Assembly (NCBI GenBank): GCA_905196835.1
Contig: CAJJWN010000002.1
Location: forward strand, 86,191 to 150,190
From: an uncultured Prevotella sp.
Lineage (GTDB): Bacteria > Bacteroidota > Bacteroidia > Bacteroidales > Bacteroidaceae
Length of the DNA: 64,000 bases
Direction of reading: 5' to 3'
This document shows positions 36,494 through 46,910 of this stretch, piece by piece (position 1 is the stretch's first letter; each line of letters begins with the position of its first letter). The notes under the pieces are model-generated. The model was not told the DNA's origin and made no database searches. It saw only the letters and a list, made by a program, of their open reading frames with translations. The translations under genes and the position numbers were made by a program.

Positions 36494-37738
36494 ATGAATA
36501 AATCACTGATTACCAGTATCTTTACACTGTGTACTACGTTTGCCGTGCAGGCGCAGGAAACGGTCAACGTAACCGTGACAAACGGCAGCGGAAAAGATAG
36601 GAAATGCGCCCCCGTCGTGCTTCGGCTCGACAAGTTCGGCATGGACGTAAGGTCGGCATTAGTTACTGCCGACGGTACTGAAACGCCCTGCCAGCTTGAC
36701 GATATAGACCAGGACGGACGCGCTGACGAGCTGTGCTTCCTCGCCGACGTTGGTGCCGGAGCGCAGCGCAGATTCTGCGTGACGCTGTACGAAACGGGGA
36801 AGCCACGCACCTACGAGCCGCAGGTGTATGCTGAGATGCTGCTCAAAAACAAGAAGATTAAGGCTGAAAACAAGCAGAACCTGTATATATCCGGACTGAC
36901 GGTTGACAACGGCACAAACCCGTACTGGCAGCTGCACCACCACGGAGCAGCCTTCGAGAACGAGCTGGTAGCCTACCGCATATACTTCGACCACCGCCAG
37001 ACGGTTGAAATATACGGTAAGTATCGCCGTGGACTGGAGCTTAAGCAGACGCAGTTCTACCCTGATGCGGAACAGAAGGCGGCCGGATATGGCGACGACG
37101 TGCTATGGGTCGGCTCCACACTGGGGTTAGGCACGCTGCGTGGATGGGACGGGCATACGCCTACGATGCTTGACAACGTAGAGCAGCGCAGCCAAAGGAT
37201 AATAGCACGCGGCCCTGTGCGTACCATCATTGAAGTGAAGGACAAGGGCTGGACCCCACTGACCGAAGCTCCCGGCGTCACGCCTGTGGATATGACGGCG
37301 CTGTACACGCTGTATGCGGGTAGGCGCGAATGTTCAGTTGACGTAAAGCTTGACGGAGCTACCGATGGCATGAGGCTGGCCACAGGCTTCATCAACGTAA
37401 AAGGTTCTACGGAGTTTTCCGACAAGAGAGGGCTGCGCGGATGTTGGGGGACGGACTGGCCGGTATCTGCAAAAGACAGCATTGGGCACAAGCGTGAGAC
37501 CGTTGGATTAGGCATATATATCCCAGAAAAGTACATTGTGAGCGAAGAGCCTGCCGATAAACACAACTATGCCTACGTAGTAAAGCCTGTTGAGGGAGAA
37601 CTGCATTACAAGATAACTTTTGGCAGCGACAACGAGGCATTTGGTTACCACAGCCGTGAGGAATGGTTCGCTTATCTGAGGGATTGGAAGTCTGACATGG
37701 AAAAACCTATGGAGATAGCGATTGAAAGTAAAAAATGA
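36494..37738 (+). CDS. DUF4861-family secreted protein
   Basis: A 414-residue exported protein with a cleavable signal (LITSIFTLCTTFAVQAQE). It resembles the DUF4861 family of Bacteroidales: an N-terminal beta domain (VNVTVTNGSGKDRKCAPVVL), NPYWQLHHHGAAFENELVAYRI, EIYGKYRRGLELKQT, and GDDVLWVGSTLGLGTLRGWD. The family often lies near genes for pectin or rhamnogalacturonan use, and its enzyme activity is uncertain. That fits the divergent kdgK-eda genes here. A 70-base gap leads to the TamB-like gene. Confidence 0.85.
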   Translation: MNKSLITSIFTLCTTFAVQAQETVNVTVTNGSGKDRKCAPVVLRLDKFGMDVRSALVTADGTETPCQLDDIDQDGRADELCFLADVGAGAQRRFCVTLYETGKPRTYEPQVYAEMLLKNKKIKAENKQNLYISGLTVDNGTNPYWQLHHHGAAFENELVAYRIYFDHRQTVEIYGKYRRGLELKQTQFYPDAEQKAAGYGDDVLWVGSTLGLGTLRGWDGHTPTMLDNVEQRSQRIIARGPVRTIIEVKDKGWTPLTEAPGVTPVDMTALYTLYAGRRECSVDVKLDGATDGMRLATGFINVKGSTEFSDKRGLRGCWGTDWPVSAKDSIGHKRETVGLGIYIPEKYIVSEEPADKHNYAYVVKPVEGELHYKITFGSDNEAFGYHSREEWFAYLRDWKSDMEKPMEIAIESKK

Positions 37739-37808
37739 AAAGCGGAAACTCCACAACCTCAGTAAGGCTTTGGGGATTTCACATTTTAGCTTTTACCTCT
37801 TAACTTAA

Positions 37809-40800
37809 ATGGGTTTGATTAAGCGCATAATAAAGATAATGGTATGGGGCGTCGTTGGATTATATCTGGCGGCGGTGATAATGGTGCGCACGCCTCTTGT
37901 ACAGCAATGGCTTGGAGGAAAGGTTGCGGCGGCCATAGGCAAGAAACTTGACACGAGGGTTACTGTAGACAAGGTGCACCTTGGACTGGTGAACAGGTTT
38001 GTAGTTGACGGTATTGACGTGTACGACAAGGATGACCGGCTCATGATAAGTGCGTCGCGTATAGCCGCCAAGATTGACATAGGCCGACTTGTCGGCGACG
38101 GACGTGTACTCGTGTCGTCAGCGCAGGTTTTCGGTTTCAATGGCGTGTTTTACCAAAAAGACGGCCGGACAAAACCCAACTACCAGTTTGTGCTCGATTC
38201 GCTTGCTTCCAAGGATAAAAGCAAGAAAACAGACCTTATGGTCAGCATAAATTCGCTCGTGGTTAGACACGGCGCAATAAGGTTTGACCGTTACGACATA
38301 CCCCCTACTCCAACGCGCTTCAACACTGCGCACATAAACATAAGCGACATAAGCGCACATATAATGATACCCTATTATACGGCAGACAGTTCTGCCGTGT
38401 CGTTGAAGAAGCTGTCAATGAAAGAAGCATCGGGGCTTGACCTGCGCAAGTTAAACTTCGACCTGAAATATGACGGTACGCACGCATTGCTGACAAACTT
38501 TAACCTGTTGCTGCCAAACACGACATTCGGAATAAACAGGCTGGAAGCCAGATATAAAAAGCAGGACGGCAAACCTGACTTGGCTACGTTAAGGTATAAT
38601 GGAGAAATAAAGTCGGCAAAGGTGACATTGGCCGATGTCGCGTACCTTGTTCCGGAATTAAAGACGTTCACCACTCCGCTATATATAAGCACAACTTTCA
38701 ACGGTACGTCCACACAGGCAAACATGTCTGCAGTCAACATACATACGGCTGACGGTGGCATCAAACTCGCAGGACACGGACGGATTGTGCATACAGGACA
38801 AGGAACGGCATGGGATGCACAGATTGGTACACTTGACTGCACTGCCGAAGGCATAAAGCAGACGATTGAAAAACTGCCATTAGGCGGCAGCAAACTGCAA
38901 GAGACGCTGACGCGTCTTGGTGACATACACTATAATGGCGGCATCGGCGGCAAGCAAGGCAGCCTTCACGCCGACGGTATGCTGGATAGTGGCATAGGCC
39001 AGGCAAGACTGAATATCAAGCAACATGGCACACTTATTGAAGCACATATAAGCACAGGTGGGCTTGATGTCGGCAGCCTGTTGGACAACGACAAACTGGG
39101 AATTCTGGCTACTACGGTAAACATTAGTTGTGAAACGAGCGGTACAGGCATCTCAAGCATACGTGTAGATGGCAAGTTTCCACGTATCGACTATAACGGT
39201 TATTCATACACAAACATTACTGCGGATGGCATATATGACAAGACCACGTTCAACGGCACGCTTGGTATGGATGACCCCAACGGACAAATCAGTATCAGCG
39301 GTAACATGAAATTCGGAACCGCACAAGTTGCCAACATTAAAGCGGAGATAAGAAAACTCAACCCGGCAGCCCTGAAAATAACCGACAAGTGGAAAGATGC
39401 AAAATTCGACCTCGACATCAGTGCTGATACACATGTGTCAAACAAAGAGGACAATCTATTCAAAGGGCGTATTAGCATAAAGAACCTCACCATGTATTCG
39501 GACGAGAAGAAATATATGCTCGATAGCCTTACCTTGACAGCTATGAGCGGCAGGCTCATGATGGATAGTGACTTCGGCAAGGCCTACTTGGTTGGCAAGT
39601 ACAAGCTCGCCACATTATACCAAAGCATCCATAACATGTTGCACTCAAAACTGCCGTCCGTCTTCAACGGCGGTAATAAAGCAGACAATAAGTTCACATT
39701 AAAGGCAGAGATAACAAAGTCAGATTGGCTCAATGCCCTATTGGGTGTACCGCTCGAATTTGGCTCGCCGCTGCGTATAACTGCCGGACTGGATGACAGC
39801 CAAGGAACGATGAACCTTGTATGTACTTCTGACAAACTTACATATGACGGCAGTCCGTATGAAAATGTAACAATAACGTCAACAACCGATGTTGACGTTA
39901 TGTCAATGAATGGCAGCGTGAGGAAAGTAATGGACAACGGACATAAGTTAGACCTTACACTGCGTGCTGATGCGGCGTATGACAGGCTCACCACGTCGGT
40001 AAACTGGGACAACAACCAACCAAAGCCAATGAAAGGACAGCTCAATGCCGAGACAACATTCGTAAATAAGGAAGGAGGACTGCGCGATATAGTAATCGAA
40101 GTAAAACCCTCTAACGTATTGGTAAATGACACGGTGTGGAACGTTTTACCTGCCGACATATTGTATAGCAACGGCGACCTTGCCATCGAGCATTTCGCCA
40201 TAGAACATAACAGGCAGCACATAAAGATTGACGGGAAGGCGACAAAAAGTGCCAACGACTCCATTACAATTGACATGCAGGATGTAGACGTAAGCTACGT
40301 ATTAGGCCTTGTCAATTTTCACTCTGTCGAGTTCGGAGGCCATTTGACAGGCAAAGCCTTTGTTAAGTCAGTGTTCTATGAACCAGACGCATACGCCAAT
40401 CTCATGATAGACAGCTTTACTTTTGAACAAGGTAGACTCGGACGGCTTGATGCCAGCGTTAAATGGAACAAAGAAGGCAGGCAGATTGACATCGATGCAC
40501 ACGCAGATGATGTAAACGGGGCGCGTACCGTAATAAGCGGATACGTATCACCGGCGAACAACCGCATAGACCTTGGCATCACGGCTGAAGACACAAACAT
40601 AGAATTCTTAAAAAGCTTCTGCGGCAATTTTATGGATGACATAAGAGCAAAAGCCAACGGTAAAGTAAGGCTACATGGTCCTTTCAACGCCATAAACCTG
40701 ACGGGCACACTCGTTGCAGACGGTACGACGCTCATAACACCTGTCAACGTTGAATACACACTGGTTAACGATACGATACGATTTATGCCGGACAACATTG

Positions 40801-42230
40801 TATTCCGCTCTGATACAATACGCGACCGTAACGGAAACATCGGTATTGTAAATGGCGCATTGCACCATAAGCATTTGAGTCATCTGACATATGACATCAA
40901 TATCGCAACGCATAACCTACTGTGTTATGACACAGACGGCTATGGCAACGACTCTTTTTATGGTACGGCATACGGCACAGGTACATGCTCCATAATGGGA
41001 CGAGGGGGAAGGATTGACATTGACATAGACATTACTCCTGACAAAAACTCATTCATCGAATATAACGCTACCAGTCCGGAAGCAATAGCCGACCAACAGT
41101 TTATAACATGGCACGACAAGACCAAGCGTACAGTAAACACAGATTCTACCGCCGTGGTTATGCACACAGATACCATAAGCACAAAATCTGTTGGTGACAT
41201 ACCGTCAGATATGCACATCAACTTCATTGTGAACATGACACCTGACGCCTCTCTGCGTGTATTGATGGACAAGAATACTAACGACCGCATCTCATTGAAC
41301 GGCAGTGGAACGATACGTGCAGAATACTTCAACAAAGGCTCGTTTGACATGTTCGGAACGTTCCTTATTGACCACGGCACATATACACTGACTATACAGA
41401 ATATAATAAAAAAAGTATTCCAATTCAGTCAAGGCAGCACGATAATATTTGGAGGTGACCCGTATGACGCTCTGCTTGACCTGCAAGCTGTCTATACCGT
41501 AAATGGCGTGCCGCTGGCTGACTTGCAATTGGGAAACAGTTTTACGAGCAACAACGTCAGGGTAGATTGTCTCATGAATATTAGCGGAACACCACAATCG
41601 CCACACGTTGACTTCAACATTGACATGCCAACCGTCAACGAGGACGCAGAACAGATGGTACGCACTGTTATCAACAGCGAGGAAGAAATGAACCAGCAGG
41701 TTGTCTACCTGCTTAGTGTTGGACGATTTTACATGCCAGGCAGCAATAATTCCAATGACCAGGAACGGCAAAACCAGACAAGCTTAGCCATGCAAAGCCT
41801 TTTAAGCGGTACTATCAGCCAACAAATCAATACCATACTTGTAAGCCTTGTAAAGAACAACAACTGGACTTTCGGAGCCAATATCAGTACCGGAGACGAA
41901 GGTTTCAACAATGCCGAATATGAAGGAATTCTGTCAGGCCGCCTTCTCAACAACCGCCTCATAATAAACGGACAGTTCGGCTATCGCGACAACAAGAATG
42001 CCACAACATCGTTCATAGGTGACTTCGACATCAATTACCTGCTCCTGCCTAACGGCAATATTGCTTTGAAAGTGTACAACCAAACGAATGACAGATACTT
42101 CACCAAGTCTTCGCTGAACACGCAGGGTATAGGTATAATACTGAAAAAAGATTTCAACTCGTTGATGGAACTGTTTGGACTGAAAAGGAAACGAAATATA
42201 ACAATACAAACCGAGCAAGACAAACGGTAA
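37809..42230 (+). CDS. TamB-like translocation/assembly protein
   Basis: A 1473-residue envelope protein. An N-terminal membrane helix (IMVWGVVGLYLAAVIMV) anchors it; a very long beta-rich periplasmic body follows, as in AsmA/TamB proteins that bridge the membranes and are thought to move phospholipids or help outer-membrane protein assembly. The C-terminal DUF490/TamB region is clear from about residue 1160 onward: GSFDMFGTFLIDHGTYTLTI, GGDPYDALLDLQAVYTVNGV, SGTPQSPHVDFNIDMPTVNE, and VYLLSVGRFYMPG. No TamA gene is adjacent in the window. Confidence 0.93.
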   Translation: MGLIKRIIKIMVWGVVGLYLAAVIMVRTPLVQQWLGGKVAAAIGKKLDTRVTVDKVHLGLVNRFVVDGIDVYDKDDRLMISASRIAAKIDIGRLVGDGRVLVSSAQVFGFNGVFYQKDGRTKPNYQFVLDSLASKDKSKKTDLMVSINSLVVRHGAIRFDRYDIPPTPTRFNTAHINISDISAHIMIPYYTADSSAVSLKKLSMKEASGLDLRKLNFDLKYDGTHALLTNFNLLLPNTTFGINRLEARYKKQDGKPDLATLRYNGEIKSAKVTLADVAYLVPELKTFTTPLYISTTFNGTSTQANMSAVNIHTADGGIKLAGHGRIVHTGQGTAWDAQIGTLDCTAEGIKQTIEKLPLGGSKLQETLTRLGDIHYNGGIGGKQGSLHADGMLDSGIGQARLNIKQHGTLIEAHISTGGLDVGSLLDNDKLGILATTVNISCETSGTGISSIRVDGKFPRIDYNGYSYTNITADGIYDKTTFNGTLGMDDPNGQISISGNMKFGTAQVANIKAEIRKLNPAALKITDKWKDAKFDLDISADTHVSNKEDNLFKGRISIKNLTMYSDEKKYMLDSLTLTAMSGRLMMDSDFGKAYLVGKYKLATLYQSIHNMLHSKLPSVFNGGNKADNKFTLKAEITKSDWLNALLGVPLEFGSPLRITAGLDDSQGTMNLVCTSDKLTYDGSPYENVTITSTTDVDVMSMNGSVRKVMDNGHKLDLTLRADAAYDRLTTSVNWDNNQPKPMKGQLNAETTFVNKEGGLRDIVIEVKPSNVLVNDTVWNVLPADILYSNGDLAIEHFAIEHNRQHIKIDGKATKSANDSITIDMQDVDVSYVLGLVNFHSVEFGGHLTGKAFVKSVFYEPDAYANLMIDSFTFEQGRLGRLDASVKWNKEGRQIDIDAHADDVNGARTVISGYVSPANNRIDLGITAEDTNIEFLKSFCGNFMDDIRAKANGKVRLHGPFNAINLTGTLVADGTTLITPVNVEYTLVNDTIRFMPDNIVFRSDTIRDRNGNIGIVNGALHHKHLSHLTYDINIATHNLLCYDTDGYGNDSFYGTAYGTGTCSIMGRGGRIDIDIDITPDKNSFIEYNATSPEAIADQQFITWHDKTKRTVNTDSTAVVMHTDTISTKSVGDIPSDMHINFIVNMTPDASLRVLMDKNTNDRISLNGSGTIRAEYFNKGSFDMFGTFLIDHGTYTLTIQNIIKKVFQFSQGSTIIFGGDPYDALLDLQAVYTVNGVPLADLQLGNSFTSNNVRVDCLMNISGTPQSPHVDFNIDMPTVNEDAEQMVRTVINSEEEMNQQVVYLLSVGRFYMPGSNNSNDQERQNQTSLAMQSLLSGTISQQINTILVSLVKNNNWTFGANISTGDEGFNNAEYEGILSGRLLNNRLIINGQFGYRDNKNATTSFIGDFDINYLLLPNGNIALKVYNQTNDRYFTKSSLNTQGIGIILKKDFNSLMELFGLKRKRNITIQTEQDKR

Positions 42231-42234
42231 TATA

Positions 42235-42278
42235 AAAACGGCGGACAAGCAATATTGCACATGCTTGTCCGCCGTTTT
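42235..42278. terminator. Bidirectional terminator after the TamB-like gene
   Basis: A perfect 17-bp stem (42235-42251 with 42262-42278, core CGGCGGACAAGC), a 10-base loop, and A/T runs on both sides. It serves the converging genes ending at 42230 and 42317. Confidence 0.8.
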
Positions 42279-42316
42279 ATATTTAAATAAAAGTCTGTCA
42301 ACTGCCGAAAATAAAA

Positions 42317-42754
42317 TTACTTGGCGTTCTCTATTTCGTAATTGTCGGGTTTTATCGCTGCAAAACGAAAATCTTTTTTATCAACATTCTTTATTGAATA
42401 ATTGCCGGCCTTGACATATTTCTCTTTCATCTTCTTGTACTTCTTTTCTATATCCTTGCGTTTAAGGGCGAAACTTATTATGCAAGTCCGATGTTCTTGT
42501 CCAATGTTTGTAAAGTAATTTTTCAACTGATATGAATAGTTGTCGCGGCTTATCAAGAACTTTGTCTTATCGTTAATCCACGCACTGTCAATTTCTTGAA
42601 TGTCCGTAAAATAGACTATTGAGTCATTAAACGAAGCTGAAAAGCCGAAAGCATATATCTTTGGCACGCATACGGCCTTAGCCGAAGCACTTGTAAATGA
42701 ACCAACAGCAGCCACCAATACAATGGCAGCAATGATGTTTTTGCACAATTTCAT
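42317..42754 (-). CDS. Small secreted protein of unknown function
   Basis: A 145-residue protein with a signal peptide (NIIAAIVLVAAVGSFTSASA, cleavage after ASA). The mature part has KIYAFGFSASFNDSIVYFTD, a Tyr- and Lys-rich middle and a repeated basic segment (KKYKKMKEKYVKAGNYSIK). No family is recognised. It lies 39 bases downstream of the primary sigma factor gene in the same direction and may be transcribed with it. Confidence 0.72.
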   Translation of the reverse strand: MKLCKNIIAAIVLVAAVGSFTSASAKAVCVPKIYAFGFSASFNDSIVYFTDIQEIDSAWINDKTKFLISRDNYSYQLKNYFTNIGQEHRTCIISFALKRKDIEKKYKKMKEKYVKAGNYSIKNVDKKDFRFAAIKPDNYEIENAK

Positions 42755-42792
42755 ACCTATTGTTTATAATTATCCTTATTGTTTGTTCTCAC

Positions 42793-43656
42793 TTATTGTC
42801 CCAAATAAGACTTCAAGAGCTTGTTTTGGGTATTGTGGCGCAGCCGCCTTATCGCCTTTTCTTTTATCTGTCTTACACGTTCACGCGTCAGACCATACTT
42901 GTCTCCTATTTCTTCGAGTGTCATCTCCTGTTGGTTGATACCGAAAAAGGCTTCTATTATATTGCGTTCCCTCTCGTTCAATGTTTGAAGCGCACGGTTG
43001 ATTTCTTCACGCAATGATTCCAACACAAGTTTTCTGTCTGCCATCGGAGAATCGTTGTTGGGCAACACATCCAAAAGGCTGTTGTCCTCACCGTCTGCAA
43101 ACGGGGCGTCAACAGAAACGTGGCGACTGTTCACCTTCATTGCTTCCTCTATCTTGTCATGAGGAATGTCAACGTTGTCAGCTATCTCGTCTATGCTCGG
43201 GCGACGTTCATGCTCTTGTTCGAACTTGTTGAGTATACGGTTTATTTTGTTCACAGAGCCAACCTGGTTGAGCGGCAGACGTACTATGCGGCTTTGTTCG
43301 GCAATGGCTTGTAGGATGCTTTGGCGTATCCACCATACTGCATACGAGATGAATTTGAAGCCCCTTGTCTCGTCAAATTTTTCGGCCGCTTTAATCAGTC
43401 CAACATTTCCTTCGTTGATAAGGTCTGGCAGGCTTAAGCCTTGGTTCTGGTATTGCTTTGCTACGGAAACTACAAATCTCAAGTTTGCTTTCGTCAATTT
43501 CTCAAGCGCTTTGCGGTCTCCTTTCTTTATACGTTGAGCCAACTCTACTTCTTCTTCTACACTGATAAGCTCCTCATGGCCTATTTCTTGCAGGTATTTG
43601 TCCAACGAGTCACTTTCCCTGTTGGTTATTGATTTTGTGATTTTCAGTTGTCTCAT
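42793..43656 (-). CDS. rpoD: Primary RNA polymerase sigma factor (RpoD/SigA family)
   Basis: The 287-residue housekeeping sigma factor of the Bacteroidetes type, which lacks region 1.1. Start ATG 43656 gives the usual [19 protein letters not shown]. Region 1.2 is [20 protein letters not shown]; region 2 includes [20 protein letters not shown] and [20 protein letters not shown]; region 3 follows with [16 protein letters not shown]; region 4 is [20 protein letters not shown]. In this phylum it recognises TTTG and TAnnTTTG, which agrees with the promoters found throughout the window. Its own promoter has exactly that form. Confidence 0.97.
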   Translation of the reverse strand: MRQLKITKSITNRESDSLDKYLQEIGHEELISVEEEVELAQRIKKGDRKALEKLTKANLRFVVSVAKQYQNQGLSLPDLINEGNVGLIKAAEKFDETRGFKFISYAVWWIRQSILQAIAEQSRIVRLPLNQVGSVNKINRILNKFEQEHERRPSIDEIADNVDIPHDKIEEAMKVNSRHVSVDAPFADGEDNSLLDVLPNNDSPMADRKLVLESLREEINRALQTLNERERNIIEAFFGINQQEMTLEEIGDKYGLTRERVRQIKEKAIRRLRHNTQNKLLKSYLGQ

Positions 43657-43680
43657 TAGCATATAAATTTAAAGCAATTG

Positions 43681-43712
43681 CAAATTTAGTGATTTTTCAT
43701 TTAATCGACAAA
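43681..43712 (-). promoter_or_regulatory. Promoter TTTG-N20-TAAATTTG of rpoD
   Basis: On the minus strand, TTTG (43709-43712) and TAAATTTG (43681-43688) are 20 bases apart. The -7 box is 25 bases before ATG 43656, so the leader is short, which suggests autoregulation by the primary sigma factor. Confidence 0.7.
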
Positions 43713-43764
43713 CTTTTCCATCCTTTTTCTTTCAAAAATATTCAATGTGTAATATTAATGACAA

Positions 43765-43806
43765 AATCCCCATCCTGCCGTCTTGAGGATGGCAAGGATG
43801 GGGATT
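43765..43806 (-). terminator. Hairpin after the HtrA-like protease gene
   Basis: AATCCCCATCCT (43765-43776) pairs with AGGATGGGGATT (43795-43806), a 12-bp stem with an 18-base loop, 24 bases past the protease stop. Confidence 0.65.
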
Positions 43807-43829
43807 GGTACGCTTTTCAACTTATGATT

Positions 43830-45296
43830 TTACTCATTTTGAAGTGGTACGGCGAAGTAAGCCTTCTTTCCCGTAGGATAAATTCCTTGTATATAAAGTA
43901 CCGGGTCTTTGCTTGTCGACGCGTCTTTCACTGCTTTTTGCAGGTCGGCTATGGTTTTCATAGGCTCGTCGTTGACTTTCTGTATTATGAAGCCCCTGTT
44001 TATGCCGGCATCCCTGAGGACACCGTTGTTCACCTTCATTACTACAAGTCCCGTGCTTATGTTAAGTTGTTTTTTCTCCGAAGTGTTTATTTCGCGGAAG
44101 TTTCCACCAAGGATGTCGAGGTCGGCTTTCTTCACTACGTTGGTATTGCCTTGCTCGTTCTTGAGTGTCACAGTTACGCTCTTGCTCTTTTTATCACGCA
44201 TGTAAGTTATTGTAACCTTGTCTCCCGGACGCTTGTTGGCAAGATATTCCTGTAGCTCGGCCATCTTAGTAACCTTCTTTCCGTCAACTCCTGTTATGAC
44301 ATCGCCCTTCTGTAGTCCGGCTTCTGCTCCTGCGCCGCCGTCTTCTACGGAATCAACGTAAGCGCCCTGCATGGTTCCAAGGTCAACGTCCTTACCCTGC
44401 TCTTTCATCATGTCATGGTATACGCTTACATCATTGCCCCTCACTCCGAGTACGGCTCTCTGCACTGTGCCATACTTCTTGAGGTCGTCAACAACCTTGT
44501 TCATGATTGTTGTAGGTATGGCAAACCCGTAACCTGCAAAGTTTCCGGTAGAAGATACGAGCATGGTGTTTATTCCAACAAGCTCACCCTTTGTGTTTAC
44601 AAGGGCACCGCCGGAGTTTCCGGGATTGATTGCGGCGTCTGTCTGTATGAATGATTCTATTGAATTGGGCCTGCCGCCTACGTTACGCGCCTTGGCACTT
44701 ACTATACCAGCCGTGACTGTAGACTTGAGGTTGAACGGATTACCAACGGCGAGCACCCATTCGCCAACCTTCAATTCGTTGCTGTCACCGATGGTTATAG
44801 CTGGCAAATTCTTGCCGTCTACCTTTATAAGGGCAAGGTCTGTCGTTTTGTCAGCACCAATGATGCGCGCCGAAAATTCGCGGTTGTCGTCAAGCGTTAC
44901 GGTCAGTTCGTCGGCACCCTCTACCACGTGGTTGTTGGTTACGATATAACCGTCAGGCGAGATGATGACGCCCGAGCCTGCACCTTCTTTCTTCGGAGTC
45001 TGGATTTTGCGCTGCTGCCTGCCACCGTTCCCGGGATTGCCGAAGAAGAAGTCAAACGGGTCAAATCCCCAAGGGTCAGAGTCCATTTCGACGGTTTGCA
45101 CCTTGCTGTTCTGTAAATATTTGATGTGTACTACAGCAGGCAAAGCTTCCTCGGCAGCATACGTCAGGTCTACTGGCTGCGCCGCAGGCATGTTGTTCGT
45201 ATTGGCATTCACCTTAATGAATGCTCCGGCTGAAAACACCACCGCGATAAGGCATATCGCATAAACGAAATAGTTAGATAGCTTTTTCATTTCCAT
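43830..45296 (-). CDS. HtrA/DegP-family periplasmic serine protease
   Basis: A trypsin-like protease with two PDZ domains that handles damaged envelope proteins. I start it at ATG 45296 (488 residues; 45290 also possible) because a signal/anchor helix (LSNYFVYAICLIAVVFSAGA) follows. The catalytic triad is clear: TNNHVVEGADELTV (His), TTDLALIKVDGKNLP (Asp) and INPGNSGGALVNTKGE (Ser). PDZ1 is around PDG-like AEAGLQKGDVITGVDGK; PDZ2 near the C-terminus has RDAGINRGFIIQKVNDE. The frame extends further upstream but without a sensible start. Confidence 0.93.
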   Translation of the reverse strand: MEMKKLSNYFVYAICLIAVVFSAGAFIKVNANTNNMPAAQPVDLTYAAEEALPAVVHIKYLQNSKVQTVEMDSDPWGFDPFDFFFGNPGNGGRQQRKIQTPKKEGAGSGVIISPDGYIVTNNHVVEGADELTVTLDDNREFSARIIGADKTTDLALIKVDGKNLPAITIGDSNELKVGEWVLAVGNPFNLKSTVTAGIVSAKARNVGGRPNSIESFIQTDAAINPGNSGGALVNTKGELVGINTMLVSSTGNFAGYGFAIPTTIMNKVVDDLKKYGTVQRAVLGVRGNDVSVYHDMMKEQGKDVDLGTMQGAYVDSVEDGGAGAEAGLQKGDVITGVDGKKVTKMAELQEYLANKRPGDKVTITYMRDKKSKSVTVTLKNEQGNTNVVKKADLDILGGNFREINTSEKKQLNISTGLVVMKVNNGVLRDAGINRGFIIQKVNDEPMKTIADLQKAVKDASTSKDPVLYIQGIYPTGKKAYFAVPLQNE

Positions 45297-45662
45297 TGTT
45301 ATTTTCTTTTTAATTGGTACTTTCATTTTGATTTTCATAGCTGCAAATTTAGACGCAAATTTTGTTAATCTGTCATTTTGTCCTACAGATTTGTCCTCTT
45401 TTAACACAAAAAATATCACTGTTAACGGCTCTTAGTGAGACAAGGATATAATTTTACATTAGTTAGATAAAAGATGACTGACAACAGGCAATTTGTCCGA
45501 TGGAAAAACGAAACATGGCATATCGCCTTGTCAAAGACCGTTAACAGCACGCCCAAAGGCCGTCTTTTGCATCTCAAAAGACGGCCTTTTATAAAATACT
45601 GGAAATCAAATGGTTACATTGCCGGTATGACTGACATGTTCAAGTGCCATGCCGTTACATAA
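45297..45662. other. 366-base intergenic region
   Basis: Holds a -7-like box for the protease gene (minus strand TAAATTTG at 45344-45351, no clear -33 box), then a family B hairpin unit (45555-45589). Between them I see nothing. Confidence 0.5.
45555..45589 (-). repeat. Family B hairpin unit alone; probable terminator
   Basis: A perfect 14-bp stem (AAAGGCCGTCTTTT with AAAAGACGGCCTTT) and a 7-base loop, about 75 bases past the stop of the leftward transglycosylase gene. A related half-unit AAAGACCGTTAA lies just before it at about 45533. Confidence 0.65.
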
Positions 45663-46910
45663 TTATATGTGGAAACGGTGTTTCCTCTTGGCCTTCCGCG
45701 GCGTAAACGGGCTGAACGAGCCGCCCGCGCCCTGCTTGCCGTCCCATCCCTTGACGGAAGCTCCTCCGTATGGAACTCCACGGTATTGGGCGTACCGTTG
45801 GCGTATTCCGTCCACATAGCCAACGGTTTCGGAGCCGCGCATATATCCGTGCCTGACAACCGGGTCGTTGTAAAATTCAGGCTTTTCCAAGGCCAAAATA
45901 TAATAAGCCACGTCTTTCCACCTATGCGGATTGCGCCCGTTCTTGCGCGCCAAGGCCATAGCGTCTTGTACATGGAAGTAGCCACCGTTGTACGCGGCAA
46001 GCACGAACAGCTGGCGCTCGGCCTGGTTCTGTACGCTGCGGAAATATCCCGACAGCTCTCTCAAATATTCCGCGGCAGCGCGAACATTGTGTTCCGGGTC
46101 GTAAATTGACGAGCGCGGAAGGCCGAGATGGTCGGCCGTAGCAGGCATTATCTGCATCAGTCCGCAAGCTCCTGCCCATGAGCGCGCCTTCGGGTCGAAG
46201 CAAGACTCCTGATAACATTGTGCCGCCATGAGCCTCCAGTCCCATCTTGCCAACAGCGCGTAACGCTTGAACAGATGGTCGTAGTGTGATATTACGCCGC
46301 TCTGCCTGTTCAAGAAAGGTGAATATACATGCCTCTTGATGCTCTGTGCGGAGAACATGTAGCGTTCCTCGCGCTTGATGTCGTCATACATCGACGGCTT
46401 GAACCATGCGTCAAGGCTGTCTGCAAGTTCCTTATTCCCGTCGGCCACGGCCCATTGTATTCCCAAGGAATCCACTCCTGCTCCACAAAACAACAGCCCC
46501 TTGCCCGTATTCTGCTTCTTTGGCAAAGGTACGGCAATAAGGTCGGCATCGCCGTTTTCCAGGCGGCTTACCATTTCGGCCGTGTCCTTGCACACCTCAA
46601 CGCGCAGCGATACGCCCAGTTTTTCGGCAAATTTCTCGCACAACAGATATTGTGTACCCATGCCACGGCCGCGGTAATCATAATAAGTTTCAGGGCCGGA
46701 AAGCGTAAGGATGATAAGTTCTCCGTTGCTTATAATGTCATCTACGGTAAAATTCAGGTTTTTCGGAACGCTGTCCTCTCCTACTTCACCCCACGGAGTA
46801 ACTATCTTTTCCTTCTTCCCTTCAGAGCAAGAAAGCACAACCAGCATCGACACCATTATATATATGTATTGCAACAGGCGCGAAGAGGCTTGTCCAAATA
46901 CCGTTATCAT
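45663..46910 (-). CDS. MltF-like lytic transglycosylase lipoprotein
   Basis: About 415 residues from ATG 46910, chosen because it gives a lipoprotein signal ending VVLSC. Residues about 45-190 resemble a periplasmic solute-binding domain (LTLSGPETYYDYRGRGMGTQ, NGDADLIAVPLPKKQN), the regulatory half of MltF. The C-terminal half is a transglycosylase SLT domain: AAQCYQESCFDPKARSWAGA with the catalytic Glu, then CGLMQIMPATADHLGLPRSS and FVLAAYNGGYFHVQDAM. It cleaves peptidoglycan glycan strands in the periplasm. The basic C-terminal tail (TPRKAKRKHRFHI) is unusual for the family. Confidence 0.92.
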   Translation of the reverse strand: MITVFGQASSRLLQYIYIMVSMLVVLSCSEGKKEKIVTPWGEVGEDSVPKNLNFTVDDIISNGELIILTLSGPETYYDYRGRGMGTQYLLCEKFAEKLGVSLRVEVCKDTAEMVSRLENGDADLIAVPLPKKQNTGKGLLFCGAGVDSLGIQWAVADGNKELADSLDAWFKPSMYDDIKREERYMFSAQSIKRHVYSPFLNRQSGVISHYDHLFKRYALLARWDWRLMAAQCYQESCFDPKARSWAGACGLMQIMPATADHLGLPRSSIYDPEHNVRAAAEYLRELSGYFRSVQNQAERQLFVLAAYNGGYFHVQDAMALARKNGRNPHRWKDVAYYILALEKPEFYNDPVVRHGYMRGSETVGYVDGIRQRYAQYRGVPYGGASVKGWDGKQGAGGSFSPFTPRKAKRKHRFHI

